From NCBI RefSeq assembly GCF_003860405.1, contig NZ_CP034170.1:930001-994000 (forward strand): 64,000 nt of DNA. The letters run 5' to 3'. The notes beneath the pieces are model-generated. The model searched no databases. It was given only the letters and a program-made list of their open reading frames with translations, and had not been told where the DNA came from. A program made the translations under genes and the position numbers. Of this stretch, positions 49,743-57,783 are shown in pieces. This DNA comes from Nakamurella antarctica (lineage in GTDB: Bacteria; Actinomycetota; Actinomycetes; Mycobacteriales; Nakamurellaceae). How positions within the stretch are numbered: position 1 is the first letter of the stretch; the number at the start of each line of letters is the position of its first letter.

Positions 49743-52019
49743 GTGGATTATTCGCCGGGGCAGTCCTTTGCGGGCTACACCATCGAGTCAGTGCTGGGCG
49801 CTGGCGGCATGGGATCTGTCTATCTTGCCCTGCATCCCCGGCTGCCACGCAGAGACGCGCTGAAACTTTTAAGCTCCGCTTTGTCCACCGACGACAGCTT
49901 TCGCGCGCGGTTTGAGCGGGAAGCAGACCTCGCGGCGAGATTGATTCATCGCAACATCGTGGCCGTGTACGACCGCGGGTCGTATGAAGGCCAGTTATGG
50001 ATTGCTATGCAATACGTCGCTGGCTCCGATGCCGCGCAGGTGGCAGCGCTCAACGACGGGTCGATGACGCCAGCGCGAGTGGTGCACATCATCAGCGAAA
50101 CCGGTGCGGGCCTGGACTTCGCGCACCGCAACGGCCTGTTGCATCGAGACGTCAAGCCGGCGAACATTCTGCTGGCGCCGCCGGATGATGCGGGTGACCC
50201 GGAAACTGTGCTGCTCACTGACTTTGGTATCGCGAAGCCCCTCGATGAAACCCAACAACTCACCGGTGGCGGCAACTTGCTCGCGACGCTAGCGTATGCC
50301 TCGCCCGAGCAAATTGAAGCAAAACCTGTCGACCGACGCAGTGATATCTACGCCCTTGGATGCGTGCTGTACGAGTTACTCACCAGGAGTGTCCCGTTCC
50401 CTGAACAGACCCCGTTCGCGACGATGACGGCGCATCTGAAGAAGCCACCGCCAAGGCCTTCGGAGGCGATTCCGGGGTTGCCTATCGGGTTTGACGCCGT
50501 CATTGCCAAAGCACTGGCCAAAAACCCCGAGGACAGATACAGCACCTGTCGCGAGTTGACCACTGCGGCGAAGGCGGCTTTGGCGGGAGGTTCACCGGGC
50601 GCGAGCGCTGGTGATTCCCACGCATCGCGGGAGCAAGCACCGATAGCTACCGCTGCTCCCGGGCTCGGTGCGGCGCCCCACGCGCTCGCTGCTGCAGGGG
50701 TGGCTGGCGGCGCGAAAGGATATCGTCCGCCGTTTCACATCACGGTGCGCAGGGTGACAAGCAGCACTGGGCCGACTGCGCCCGGGCGAGTCACAGAGCT
50801 GGGCCCCATCTTGACGCAGAACCTGCCGGGCGCTGATCGCGATGTGATCGAAGGGTTGATTAATCGCGCTCGATTTTTCGATCTACCACCGCGACTTCCG
50901 TTGGAGCGCCTCGTTAATGGTGACGAATTCATCGAAATCACCGTCGGTAGCGGGCAGGATTACAGGAGCGTCGGGTTTGAGAAGTTGGGGTCTCGACATC
51001 CCGCGGAACTGGACCACCTCGTTGCCGGGTTGGAGCGCATCCTCCCGTGGCGCGCTGCTGGGGCTGGCTTCGACACGGGCCCCTCCCGCTGGTCTCTGGG
51101 GACACCCCCACCGCCCGAGGCCGCACCTTCAACGACGTCCGGGCTCATCAAACATGCGGCTGCCACGAGTGGGGATGACGTCGGGTCCTCGGCAGCGTCG
51201 GGGCGCCGGGGTGGCCGTATCAAGTGGCTCGCTCTCGGGCTCGTTGCGGTGTTGGTGATGGCGGCAACGGTGGTCACGTTGGTACTGATCAGCAACAAGT
51301 CCGCCACTACCGCTGCCGATATCCCAGCGACGCCATCGAGCGCTGCTCAGGCAATTCCTGCGACGCCCAGTGGGCTGGTGTCTTCCGAGAACGGCAGGAC
51401 GGTCACGATGTCGTGGGACCTGACCAAGGGCGCCAGTGAGTACGTCGTTATGCGTAACGGCGAGCAGGTCTATTCGGGCGCAGCTAACAGTTTCACCGAA
51501 AAGAACTACGTGCCCGGTAGCTACAACTTCCAGGTCGCGGCTAAGAACGCCAGCGGCACCTCGGGTTTCAGCGACATCGTGGCAGTCACCGTGACCGCTC
51601 CCTGGGGTGCGCTCGCGTACATGGTCGATGAGTTCAGCTCCTTGCTGCCGGCCACGCCTGACGATAAGGGCTATGCCGGCATGACGTGCGACATCTCCAC
51701 CACCGCCAACAGCGTGGGCTCGGATGGTTTCATCACCTGCACCGATGTGGATAAAGTCGCCATCGAATTGGTGCACTTTCCGTCGAAGAAAGCCAAAGCG
51801 GATTTCCTCGCCACCCAAAAATTCGCTCTTACCGAGCCGTGGACCCGCAATGACGAGACGGCGGGCACTCTTTACCGTTCGGAAGATGCGTCGAAACCCG
51901 CTGAACTGTGGACCGATTTCCTCGCCGGTCCCCGCGACTCTTATCTACTTGTCGCGACCTGGAAGGACCACACGACTCGCGAGCTGATCGACAGCTGGTG
52001 GACCCCCGCAGTTTTCTAA
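49743..52019 (+). CDS. Membrane Ser/Thr protein kinase with emfourin-like and FN3-like domains
   Basis: The 758-residue product starts with a Hanks-type kinase (about 10-270): LGAGGMGSVYLA, Lys41, HRDVKPANIL (Asp136), DFGIAKP (Asp160) and APE-like ASPEQ, all intact. A linker leads to a domain (about 331-440) with FHITVRRVTSSTG, LPGADRDVIEGLINRARFFDLP and DEFIEITVG, resembling the protealysin-inhibitor emfourin family. TM about 493-516 follows. Outside are an FN3-like domain (about 538-620, PSGLVSSENGRTVTMSW) and a C-terminal domain with two cysteines (about 625-758). The outer part probably senses a ligand. GTG start; GGGAG is rather far upstream. Confidence 0.88.
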   Translation: MDYSPGQSFAGYTIESVLGAGGMGSVYLALHPRLPRRDALKLLSSALSTDDSFRARFEREADLAARLIHRNIVAVYDRGSYEGQLWIAMQYVAGSDAAQVAALNDGSMTPARVVHIISETGAGLDFAHRNGLLHRDVKPANILLAPPDDAGDPETVLLTDFGIAKPLDETQQLTGGGNLLATLAYASPEQIEAKPVDRRSDIYALGCVLYELLTRSVPFPEQTPFATMTAHLKKPPPRPSEAIPGLPIGFDAVIAKALAKNPEDRYSTCRELTTAAKAALAGGSPGASAGDSHASREQAPIATAAPGLGAAPHALAAAGVAGGAKGYRPPFHITVRRVTSSTGPTAPGRVTELGPILTQNLPGADRDVIEGLINRARFFDLPPRLPLERLVNGDEFIEITVGSGQDYRSVGFEKLGSRHPAELDHLVAGLERILPWRAAGAGFDTGPSRWSLGTPPPPEAAPSTTSGLIKHAAATSGDDVGSSAASGRRGGRIKWLALGLVAVLVMAATVVTLVLISNKSATTAADIPATPSSAAQAIPATPSGLVSSENGRTVTMSWDLTKGASEYVVMRNGEQVYSGAANSFTEKNYVPGSYNFQVAAKNASGTSGFSDIVAVTVTAPWGALAYMVDEFSSLLPATPDDKGYAGMTCDISTTANSVGSDGFITCTDVDKVAIELVHFPSKKAKADFLATQKFALTEPWTRNDETAGTLYRSEDASKPAELWTDFLAGPRDSYLLVATWKDHTTRELIDSWWTPAVF

Positions 52020-52047
52020 CTGCCCACGGTGAATCACGCCGGAATTG

Positions 52048-52530
52048 TTAGTCGAATGCTGCTATGGCAGCGCTACGGGCACTGGTGAGGGTGATGAGGT
52101 CGGCTGGCCGCAACTCGACTTGGAGGCCCCGTTTGCCGGCGCTGACGAAGACGGTCTCGAAGCCCAGTGCCGAAGCGTCGATGACGGTAGTCAGCGCCTT
52201 GCGCTGTCCCAACGGCGAGATCCCGCCGGCGACGTAGCCACTAGACCGCTCGGCTTCGGCTACCGGAGCCATCGCGCCCTTCTTACCGCCTACGGCGCTA
52301 GCGAGGGCTTTGAGGTTCAAATGCGCGGCGACGGGCACAATACCGACTGTCAAAGATCCGTCGACCTGTGCGACCAGGGTCTTGAAGACGCGCCGGGCGT
52401 CCAGGGCGAGAGCTTGCACCACTTCGTCGCCGAACGCGGTAGAACGAGGGTCGTGCTGGTAGGGGTGGAGAGTGTGTGCGATTTTGGCGCGCACCAGGGC
52501 TGCTACTGCGGGAGTTGAAGCGCTGGCCAT
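52048..52530 (-). CDS. ybaK: YbaK/EbsC-type aminoacyl-tRNA deacylase (Cys-tRNA(Pro) deacylase)
   Basis: The 160-residue product belongs to the YbaK/prolyl-tRNA editing domain family. Landmarks are AFGDEVVQAL, RVFKTLVAQVDG (conserved Lys), VPVAAHLNLKALA, KKGAMAPVAEAE, GYVAGGISPLGQRK (GXXXP motif) and a C-terminal EL-P-DL. It clears Cys-tRNA(Pro) misacylated by prolyl-tRNA synthetase. ATG 52530 is chosen; a GTG at 52551 would add seven residues. It is divergent from sigH and convergent with the kinase. Confidence 0.9.
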   Translation of the reverse strand: MASASTPAVAALVRAKIAHTLHPYQHDPRSTAFGDEVVQALALDARRVFKTLVAQVDGSLTVGIVPVAAHLNLKALASAVGGKKGAMAPVAEAERSSGYVAGGISPLGQRKALTTVIDASALGFETVFVSAGKRGLQVELRPADLITLTSARSAAIAAFD

Positions 52531-52595
52531 GAAACCGGATCGTAGAGGCACAGTTGCGTAGTTGCCAATTCAGCCCGTCGGCGGGGCTGCTGTGC

Positions 52596-52625
52596 GGGGG
52601 CGGAATGTCCGGGGGCGGAATGTCG
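52596..52625 (+). repeat. 15-bp tandem repeat containing GGAAT in the sigH promoter
   Basis: GGGGGCGGAATGTCC (52596-52610) is followed by GGGGGCGGAATGTCG (52611-52625). Only the second copy has correct spacing to a GTT -10 element, so the first looks like a duplicated -35 box. Confidence 0.8.
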
Positions 52626-52642
52626 AGGCACCGGTCGACGTT
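52617..52642 (+). promoter_or_regulatory. SigH/SigR-type autoregulatory promoter (GGAAT-N18-GTT)
   Basis: GGAAT (52617-52621) and GTT (52640-52642) are 18 bases apart, matching the SigR/SigH consensus of Streptomyces and mycobacteria. Transcripts would begin near 52648, just before an AGGAGG site and the upstream sigH start at 52675. This fits positive autoregulation. Confidence 0.75.
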
Positions 52643-52674
52643 GAACAGAAAGGAAATCATAGGAGGCCCATCAC

Positions 52675-53568
52675 ATGAGCGTGGCTAGCACGAAACAGCG
52701 TCCGCACGCTGCCGTCATCGATGCCCCAAAGGTCTTTACGCTGCCAAAGGTCTTTACGCTGCCATGTGACGTGGCGCAGTCGATGGCGCGGTTCGAATCT
52801 CGGACACGGGTACCCTCGCCTGGTAGGTATCCGCCCGACCTTGGTGGGCGGGCAATCCCAGAGGAGCGGATGGACATTGTGACGGACTCTGCGAAAGCCA
52901 GGCATGCTGATAGGCCAGCGAACGGACCGCAGGAATCGGAACTGTCGGCCAGGTTCACTACAGAGGCGATGCCGATGCTGGATCAGCTCTACGCGGCGGC
53001 CATGCGCATGACGCGCAACCCCGCCGATGCTGAAGACTTGGTCCAAGAAACGTTTCTCAAGGCCTACGCAGCTTTTGCCTCGTTCCGCGAAGGCACCAAC
53101 TTGCGGGCGTGGCTCTATCGGATCTTGACGAACACATTCATCAACGGCTACCGCAAGAAGCAGCGCCAGCCCAAGGTCTCGCCGACGGATGAAATCACGG
53201 ACTGGCAGCTCGCCGCCGCTGAGTCGCACACCTCCACCGGGTTGCGGTCGGCCGAAATGGACGCGTTGGACCGCCTGCCGGATAGCGATGTCAAGAACGC
53301 ACTTCAGGAACTCCCGGAGGAATTCAGGATCGCTGTCTACCTAGCGGACGTCGAGGGGTTTGCCTACAAAGAGATCGCCGACATCATGGACACACCGCTG
53401 GGCACAGTGATGTCGCGGTTGCACCGGGGCCGACGCATGTTGCGGGAACTTTTGACGGACTACGCCAGGGAAGCCGGGTTTATCCGTACCCCCGTGGATT
53501 CGACCCTCCCCGCCGCGTCTGAATCACCTGCAAACCTGTCAGCTGCGACTATGAAAAGCGGTGTGTGA
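52675..53568 (+). CDS. sigH: ECF sigma factor SigH/SigR (extended form; short-form start at 52870)
   Basis: The core matches SigH/SigR: region 2 ([20 protein letters not shown]) and region 4 ([23 protein letters not shown]). It directs genes for thiol-oxidative and heat stress. ATG 52675 has a perfect AGGAGG nine bases upstream and would add 65 residues to a short form starting at ATG 52870 (GAGGAG close upstream). In Streptomyces a longer unstable isoform, sigma-R', is made from the SigR-dependent transcript in just this way. The extension contains an 18-bp duplication (PKVFTL twice). The rsrA-like gene starts near the stop. Confidence 0.92.
   Translation: MSVASTKQRPHAAVIDAPKVFTLPKVFTLPCDVAQSMARFESRTRVPSPGRYPPDLGGRAIPEERMDIVTDSAKARHADRPANGPQESELSARFTTEAMPMLDQLYAAAMRMTRNPADAEDLVQETFLKAYAAFASFREGTNLRAWLYRILTNTFINGYRKKQRQPKVSPTDEITDWQLAAAESHTSTGLRSAEMDALDRLPDSDVKNALQELPEEFRIAVYLADVEGFAYKEIADIMDTPLGTVMSRLHRGRRMLRELLTDYAREAGFIRTPVDSTLPAASESPANLSAATMKSGV
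52726..52761 (+). repeat. 18-bp tandem duplication in the sigH N-terminal extension
   Basis: CCAAAGGTCTTTACGCTG at 52726-52743 is repeated exactly at 52744-52761. It encodes PKVFTL twice and preserves the reading frame, which supports the idea that the extension is translated. Confidence 0.9.
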
Positions 53569-53572
53569 CCCC

Positions 53573-53878
53573 ATGACGACACATGAGACGAGCGCACTGC
53601 CCGAGCCGGAAACTGTGGCGGGAAGCGGCCACACGGTGCTGAAGCCGGAGTGCCTGCACGTACTTTCTGAATTGTGGGTATTTTTGGATAACGAACTAGA
53701 TCCTGATGAGCGGGCACGGATGCGGGCGCATTTGGATGATTGCCCTCCGTGTCTGGATCACAGCGACGTGGGTGAGAAACTCAAAGCATTGCTGCATCGC
53801 AAGTGTGGTGGGGACGCGGCACCGGAAGTGTTGCGAGAGAAGCTTTTGCAGGCTCTGAAGGCTGGCCCTCCGCGCTGA
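53573..53878 (+). CDS. rsrA: Zinc-containing anti-sigma factor RsrA/RshA
   Basis: About 101 residues with the ZAS motif HLDDCPPC (His-X3-Cys-X2-Cys) and a preceding helical LHVLSELWVFLDNELDPDERARM. The C-terminal segment reads HRKCGGDAAPEVLREKLLQAL, and its Cys is also conserved in RsrA/RshA. Disulphide stress expels zinc and releases the sigma factor. The order sigH-rsrA with tight spacing is as expected. The start may be ATG 53573 or GTG 53561, which overlaps sigH. A strong intrinsic terminator follows. Confidence 0.9.
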   Translation: MTTHETSALPEPETVAGSGHTVLKPECLHVLSELWVFLDNELDPDERARMRAHLDDCPPCLDHSDVGEKLKALLHRKCGGDAAPEVLREKLLQALKAGPPR

Positions 53879-53902
53879 GGTGTAGGTGCCTCCCAGATGC
53901 AG

Positions 53903-53939
53903 AAAACCCCGCTCTCCCCAAAGAGGGGGGCGGGGTTTT
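53903..53939 (+). terminator. Intrinsic terminator after rsrA
   Basis: AAAACCCCGC (53903-53912) pairs with GCGGGGTTTT (53930-53939), extended inside by CTCCCC with GGGGG(G). A run of five T follows directly. It lies between convergent rsrA and bL37, and the A run on the left arm makes it bidirectional. Confidence 0.92.
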
Positions 53940-53951
53940 TGGCGTCCTCGG

Positions 53952-54026
53952 TCAGGCGTTGGGACGCTTACCGTGGTTGGCGCCGCCCTTCTTACGGGAC
54001 TTGCGCTTACGTCCGCGCTTGCTCAT
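53952..54026 (-). CDS. Ribosomal protein bL37 (24 residues)
   Basis: The tiny frame encodes MSKRGRKRKSRKKGG followed by ANHGKRPNA, only 24 residues, 15 of them basic or glycine. It matches the actinobacterial large-subunit protein bL37 seen in mycobacterial ribosome structures, whose C-terminal NHGKRPN is near invariant. The ATG at 54026 is preceded on its strand by GGGAGC. The gene is below most length cut-offs and is easily missed. It sits next to the sigH-rsrA pair, as in mycobacteria. Confidence 0.9.
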   Translation of the reverse strand: MSKRGRKRKSRKKGGANHGKRPNA

Positions 54027-54189
54027 GGCTGCTCCCTTCGCTGTTCGAGTGATCTTGGCTGCCTCTATGGTGCCACGTTTGGCGACCCGCATTCGCCATT
54101 CGTGATTGGATTGACGACGCTGCCGCAAATTCCTTTCGGCAACGTCAACAACTTTGGTGCGGTGTGATTCCGCGGTGGGAGGTACGGCG

Positions 54190-54405
54190 ATGGCCGAGGA
54201 AGTGCGCGCCGAAATGGTAGCCAACGTCTGGAAAGTACTGGTCGAAGTGGGGGACACTGTCGCAGACGGTGACACTCTGGTGATCCTGGAATCCATGAAG
54301 ATGGAGATCCCCGTTATCTGCGAAGTGGACGGTGTTGTTTCTTCGATCGCTGTCAGCGAAGGTCAGGTCGTCCAAGAAGGCGACTTGATAGCCGAGATCT
54401 CCTGA
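54190..54405 (+). CDS. Biotin/lipoyl attachment protein (TB7.3-like)
   Basis: The 71-residue product is a single biotinyl domain with ESMKME around residue 35-40, the lysine being the biotinylation site. It matches the length of mycobacterial TB7.3 (Rv3221c), a small biotinylated protein. It could act as a free carboxyl carrier, but no carboxylase subunits are near. The ATG at 54190 (MAEEVRAEM) fits homologues; the frame is open 12 codons more. It stands upstream of pdtaS, 73 bases away. Confidence 0.92.
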   Translation: MAEEVRAEMVANVWKVLVEVGDTVADGDTLVILESMKMEIPVICEVDGVVSSIAVSEGQVVQEGDLIAEIS

Positions 54406-54478
54406 TCTCGGATCACCATGGCCCAGCGCACCTACCGCGCCTTCGATGATCATTCGGGCGTCTAGGCGCTGATAACCG

Positions 54479-55960
54479 ATGTCAACTCTCTCGGATCTCC
54501 TCGCCGAACACACCACGCTTCCAGGCTCGGCGGTGGCGCACCTCCAACGGCTGGTGTCGGAATGGCAACTACTTTCCGATCTGTCTTTTTCCGACGTTGG
54601 CATGTGGGTGCAGGTTTCTGCGGGCCGGTTTCTCTGCGTCGCCCATGTCAGGCCCACCACAGGCAAAACCGCCTGGGTGGACGATTTGGTGTCGAGGGTG
54701 GTGTCGGCCAAAAACTATCCGGCGGCGACTCTCGCCAGATCTGAACAACGCATCACCACAGAGCCGGAAGTGGAGTTGCCCGGCGGGGTGCTAGCGCGCC
54801 GAGCGGTGGTGCCGGTGCTGCACGAGGGAACGGTGATTGCGGTCATGAACCGGGATACCGTCATCGCGCAGGGCCGGCAGTCGAGCGGGCTCGAACTCGC
54901 CTACCGGGAAGCCGCCGACGATCTCTTTCAGATGGTTGCTGACGGGAGCTTCCCGCCGCCGGGGCAATCTTCGGAAATTCTCACCGGGCCGAGGGCGGGC
55001 GATGGACTGGTGCGACTCAACGCCGCGGGCTTGGTGACGTACGCCAGTCCCAACGCGGTGTCCTCCTACCACCGGATGGGTCTCCAAGATGCACTAGTGG
55101 ACGCTGATTTGACCGCTCGGACGCGAAAACTCATCAGCGACCCGTTCGACGGTGCGGAGCTTGCTGCGCGTATAGCGGGGGCTCTCCAGGGCCGTCAGGC
55201 TCTTCGGATGGAGGTCGAGGCCCGCGGAACCACCGTTCTGTTTCGCTCGCTTCCGCTCAGGCCACAGCAGCGCAATGCCGGCGCCCTCGTACTGCTGCGG
55301 GATGTGACGGAAGTTCGTCGCCGCGACCGCGCGCTTCTGAGTAAGGACGCCACCATTCGGGAGATCCACCACCGCGTCAAGAACAACCTGCAGACGGTGG
55401 CGGCGCTGCTCCGGTTGCAAGCAAGGCGGAGTGACCAACCGGCCGTGCAGCGAGCGTTAAGCCAATCCACCCGACGGGTCACGACGATTGCGATGATCCA
55501 CGAGACCCTGTCGACTTCCGCCGACGACAGGGTTGACCTCGATCACATCGTGGACCGGTTGGTTCCGATGCTTTCCCAGGTCGCCGCTGCGGAGACTTCT
55601 GTCAGCGTGCGCCGCGTCGGGTCGTTTGGTGTGCTGAATACCGAACTTGCCACCCCGATGGTGATGGTCTTAGCGGAGGTCGTGCAAAACGCTGTTCAGC
55701 ACGCTTTTTCTGCGGACCACCCGGGGGGAAGCGTGACACTCACGGTAGATAGGTCAGCGAAATCGCTCGACGTCGTGGTCGCCGACGATGGTGCGGGGAT
55801 GCCAATCGGATTCTCTTTGGAGAAGGCGACGGGCCTGGGTCTGCAGATCGTCCGCACGTTGGTGGATGCGGAATTGCGCGGTTCGATCAGTATGCGTCCA
55901 CGCGAGCACGGGGAGGGCACCGAGGTGACGCTGCACGTTCCGCTGCTCCACCGCGGCTGA
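54479..55960 (+). CDS. pdtaS: Cytosolic sensor histidine kinase PdtaS
   Basis: A 493-residue soluble kinase with an N-terminal GAF-like domain (about 1-150), a PAS domain (about 170-285), and an HWE/HisKA_2 core. His297-His298 lie in REIHHRVKNNLQTVAALLRLQ, followed by the ATPase motifs VQNAVQHAF, DDGAGMP and GLGLQIV. In mycobacteria PdtaS phosphorylates the ANTAR antiterminator PdtaR. No transmembrane segment is seen. The cognate regulator is not in the window, as usual. A stem-loop follows. Confidence 0.93.
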   Translation: MSTLSDLLAEHTTLPGSAVAHLQRLVSEWQLLSDLSFSDVGMWVQVSAGRFLCVAHVRPTTGKTAWVDDLVSRVVSAKNYPAATLARSEQRITTEPEVELPGGVLARRAVVPVLHEGTVIAVMNRDTVIAQGRQSSGLELAYREAADDLFQMVADGSFPPPGQSSEILTGPRAGDGLVRLNAAGLVTYASPNAVSSYHRMGLQDALVDADLTARTRKLISDPFDGAELAARIAGALQGRQALRMEVEARGTTVLFRSLPLRPQQRNAGALVLLRDVTEVRRRDRALLSKDATIREIHHRVKNNLQTVAALLRLQARRSDQPAVQRALSQSTRRVTTIAMIHETLSTSADDRVDLDHIVDRLVPMLSQVAAAETSVSVRRVGSFGVLNTELATPMVMVLAEVVQNAVQHAFSADHPGGSVTLTVDRSAKSLDVVVADDGAGMPIGFSLEKATGLGLQIVRTLVDAELRGSISMRPREHGEGTEVTLHVPLLHRG

Positions 55961-56015
55961 GGTATTCAACGCGGTAGTCCGTGCACCACCACTAAAGCCG
56001 TAGAGACAGTCAAAA

Positions 56016-56044
56016 ACCCCCGACGGCAGAGGGCTATCGGGGGT
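56016..56044. terminator. Stem-loop between pdtaS and whiB1
   Basis: ACCCCCGA (56016-56023) pairs with TCGGGGGT (56037-56044); five A precede the left arm, so it reads as a T-tailed terminator for the leftward whiB1 transcript. Confidence 0.8.
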
Positions 56045-56100
56045 CCTTGAGTAGTCGATGTTGCGGTATTTCGTGATGAAGCAAATAGAACTTTGACGGG

Positions 56101-56352
56101 TTACAGGCTGCGTGCGCGTGCGCGAGCGCGGCGACGCTTGAGTGCGCGGCGTTCGTCCTCGCTCATGGCGCCCCACACACCGGCATCTTGGCCGGTTTCG
56201 ATTGCCCAGCTCAGGCAATCGCTGGTCACGGGGCAGCGCTGGCACACGGCCTTAGCTTCGGCGATCTGCAGTAGTGCGGGCCCGGAGTTCCCGATGGGGA
56301 AAAACAGCTCGGGATCTTCGTCGCGGCAGATTGCGCGGTGGCGCCAGTCCAT
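56101..56352 (-). CDS. whiB1: WhiB1-type iron-sulphur transcription factor
   Basis: The 83-residue product has the four cluster-binding cysteines (Cys9, Cys37, Cys40, Cys46), a glycine-rich turn and a basic tail (LKRRRARARARS). WhiB1 in mycobacteria carries a nitric-oxide-sensitive 4Fe-4S cluster and binds the primary sigma factor. The usual GVWGG turn reads GVWGA here, a conservative change in an otherwise invariant motif. The ATG at 56352 has AGGAG nine bases upstream. Position next to pdtaS matches mycobacteria (Rv3219). Confidence 0.95.
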   Translation of the reverse strand: MDWRHRAICRDEDPELFFPIGNSGPALLQIAEAKAVCQRCPVTSDCLSWAIETGQDAGVWGAMSEDERRALKRRRARARARSL

Positions 56353-56772
56353 GATGGGTTACTCCTTGGTTGAGACGTGATTGCGGGGATGCCCGCGAGG
56401 GTGGGGAATCGCTGGTGGTGGTGCCTAGTACATCGTCGTGAGATTCTCTAGGTGTTCTGTTCTGTTTTGTTCGTGTTCGAGTGGTACGCATCGATGGAAC
56501 TATGGCAGCTCACGAAGGCTACGACCCACTTCGATCGATGTGCCGAACGAAGCTGGGTTATACCGCTTTGAGTGCGTGGTTCCTAATGCAGACCTTGTGA
56601 ATGCTTTCACGCTCTCAGCAGATGTCAAGGGTTTTGGTGTTTGAGGTTGCGTATCTCACGTTTGCCCCGCGCTACGGACTTTTAGCGCTAGCAGCCGGTG
56701 GGATCGATTCAGCTGGTTTCCAGTGGGCCTGCGGAAGGCCGGTTTCCAGTGAGAAATTTGACAATCAGGACA
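56353..56772 (-). promoter_or_regulatory. 420-bp region upstream of whiB1 with CRP-like site and pentamer repeats
   Basis: TGTGA-ATGCTT-TCACG (56596-56611) fits the CRP palindrome TGTGA-N6-TCACA with one mismatch. On the minus strand it lies about 245 bases before whiB1. GTTCT-like pentamers repeat four times at 56453-56472. Leftward promoters were not resolved. No additional gene is supported; the open frames here are short and lack similarity. Confidence 0.5.
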
Positions 56773-57711
56773 TTAAACAACAACCCGAAGTGCGTTTTTC
56801 ACACTGACGAACTCGACACGGGAAAATTGACCCAGGTAGTCGCCGTCCATCTGAAAGTCGACGGGGGTGTTGGTGGTCACTTTTACGCCACTGACGTTAT
56901 CGACCCGAAACAGCTTGCGACTTCGGGGGTTTCCTGCCTTGCGCAACATGGACAGGCCGATACGAGTGAGGGTAATCGGCTTGAGGCTCCGGGAGGCAAA
57001 GACTCCTAATCCACCTGCGAGTGTGGTGGTGGGATTCGTCCGGATGGCGCGATTGCCGAAATATGTCCATGGATCCACATTTGAGACAAAGACCATCCGG
57101 CAGTCCGGTGCGCTCTCACCGGTTGGTAGCTCCACCTGCAACGAGTGCGGCCGGCGACCCGACCCCAGGTAGAGCTTGATGGCTTCGCGAACGTGCATGG
57201 CGTTGGAGATCGATCTGCCCGTGGCACGATGTTTTTCTACCTGGGACACCACGCTGGCGTCGATGCCGAGGCCAGCATTGAATGTGAAATAGCGACTGGC
57301 ACCGCCGTCCATGCGAGCCAGCCCGAGCGATACGAGAGTGCTGCGCCGTGTCGATAGCGCCTCCAAGATTTGGGCCGTCGCCTCGGTGGGGTCCGCGTCC
57401 ATCCCCAGAGCTCGCGCAAAGACGTTGGTCGACCCGCCCGGCACAATCGCCAGCTGCGGAACCTTCTCCGGAGCCGTTCCCGACGTCAGCAGGCCATTGA
57501 CCACTTCGTTCACCGTGCCATCTCCTGCGTGCACCACCACCAGGTCAAATCCGGCTGTCGCCGCGTGTCCAGCAAGTTCGGCCGCATGGCCGCGGTTTTC
57601 CGTGTGGGCGATTCGTAGCTTCATTTGGCTGGCCAGCGCATGCGAGAGAAAATCGCGTCGGCGAGCGGTGGTGCCGGTGGCGTGGGGGTTGACTATCAAG
57701 AGAGCGCGCAT
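56773..57711 (-). CDS. Diacylglycerol kinase-family lipid kinase
   Basis: The 312-residue product shows the DAGK catalytic pattern LLIVNPHATGTTARR, VVVHAGDGTVNEVVNGLL (GDGT nucleotide motif) and VPGGSTNVFARALGM, with YFTFNAGLGIDASVV. Family members phosphorylate diacylglycerol or related lipids, or sphingosine-like substrates. A homologue (Rv3218) occupies this place in mycobacteria. A TAAACT -10-like box lies nine bases upstream of the ATG on its strand, so the leader is very short or absent. Confidence 0.9.
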   Translation of the reverse strand: MRALLIVNPHATGTTARRRDFLSHALASQMKLRIAHTENRGHAAELAGHAATAGFDLVVVHAGDGTVNEVVNGLLTSGTAPEKVPQLAIVPGGSTNVFARALGMDADPTEATAQILEALSTRRSTLVSLGLARMDGGASRYFTFNAGLGIDASVVSQVEKHRATGRSISNAMHVREAIKLYLGSGRRPHSLQVELPTGESAPDCRMVFVSNVDPWTYFGNRAIRTNPTTTLAGGLGVFASRSLKPITLTRIGLSMLRKAGNPRSRKLFRVDNVSGVKVTTNTPVDFQMDGDYLGQFSRVEFVSVKNALRVVV

Positions 57712-57771
57712 CGAGAGTGAAGTTTATGCGTGGGGCGCAACCGGGAGCAGTCAGGCTCGCTGGCGCGGCGC

Positions 57772-57777
57772 TAATCT
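57772..57777 (+). promoter_or_regulatory. Candidate -10 box (TAATCT) for a leaderless transcript
   Basis: TAATCT ends six bases before the GTG start at 57784, and no ribosome-binding site is present. The spacing fits leaderless actinobacterial mRNA. Confidence 0.45.
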
Positions 57778-57783
57778 GGACCG

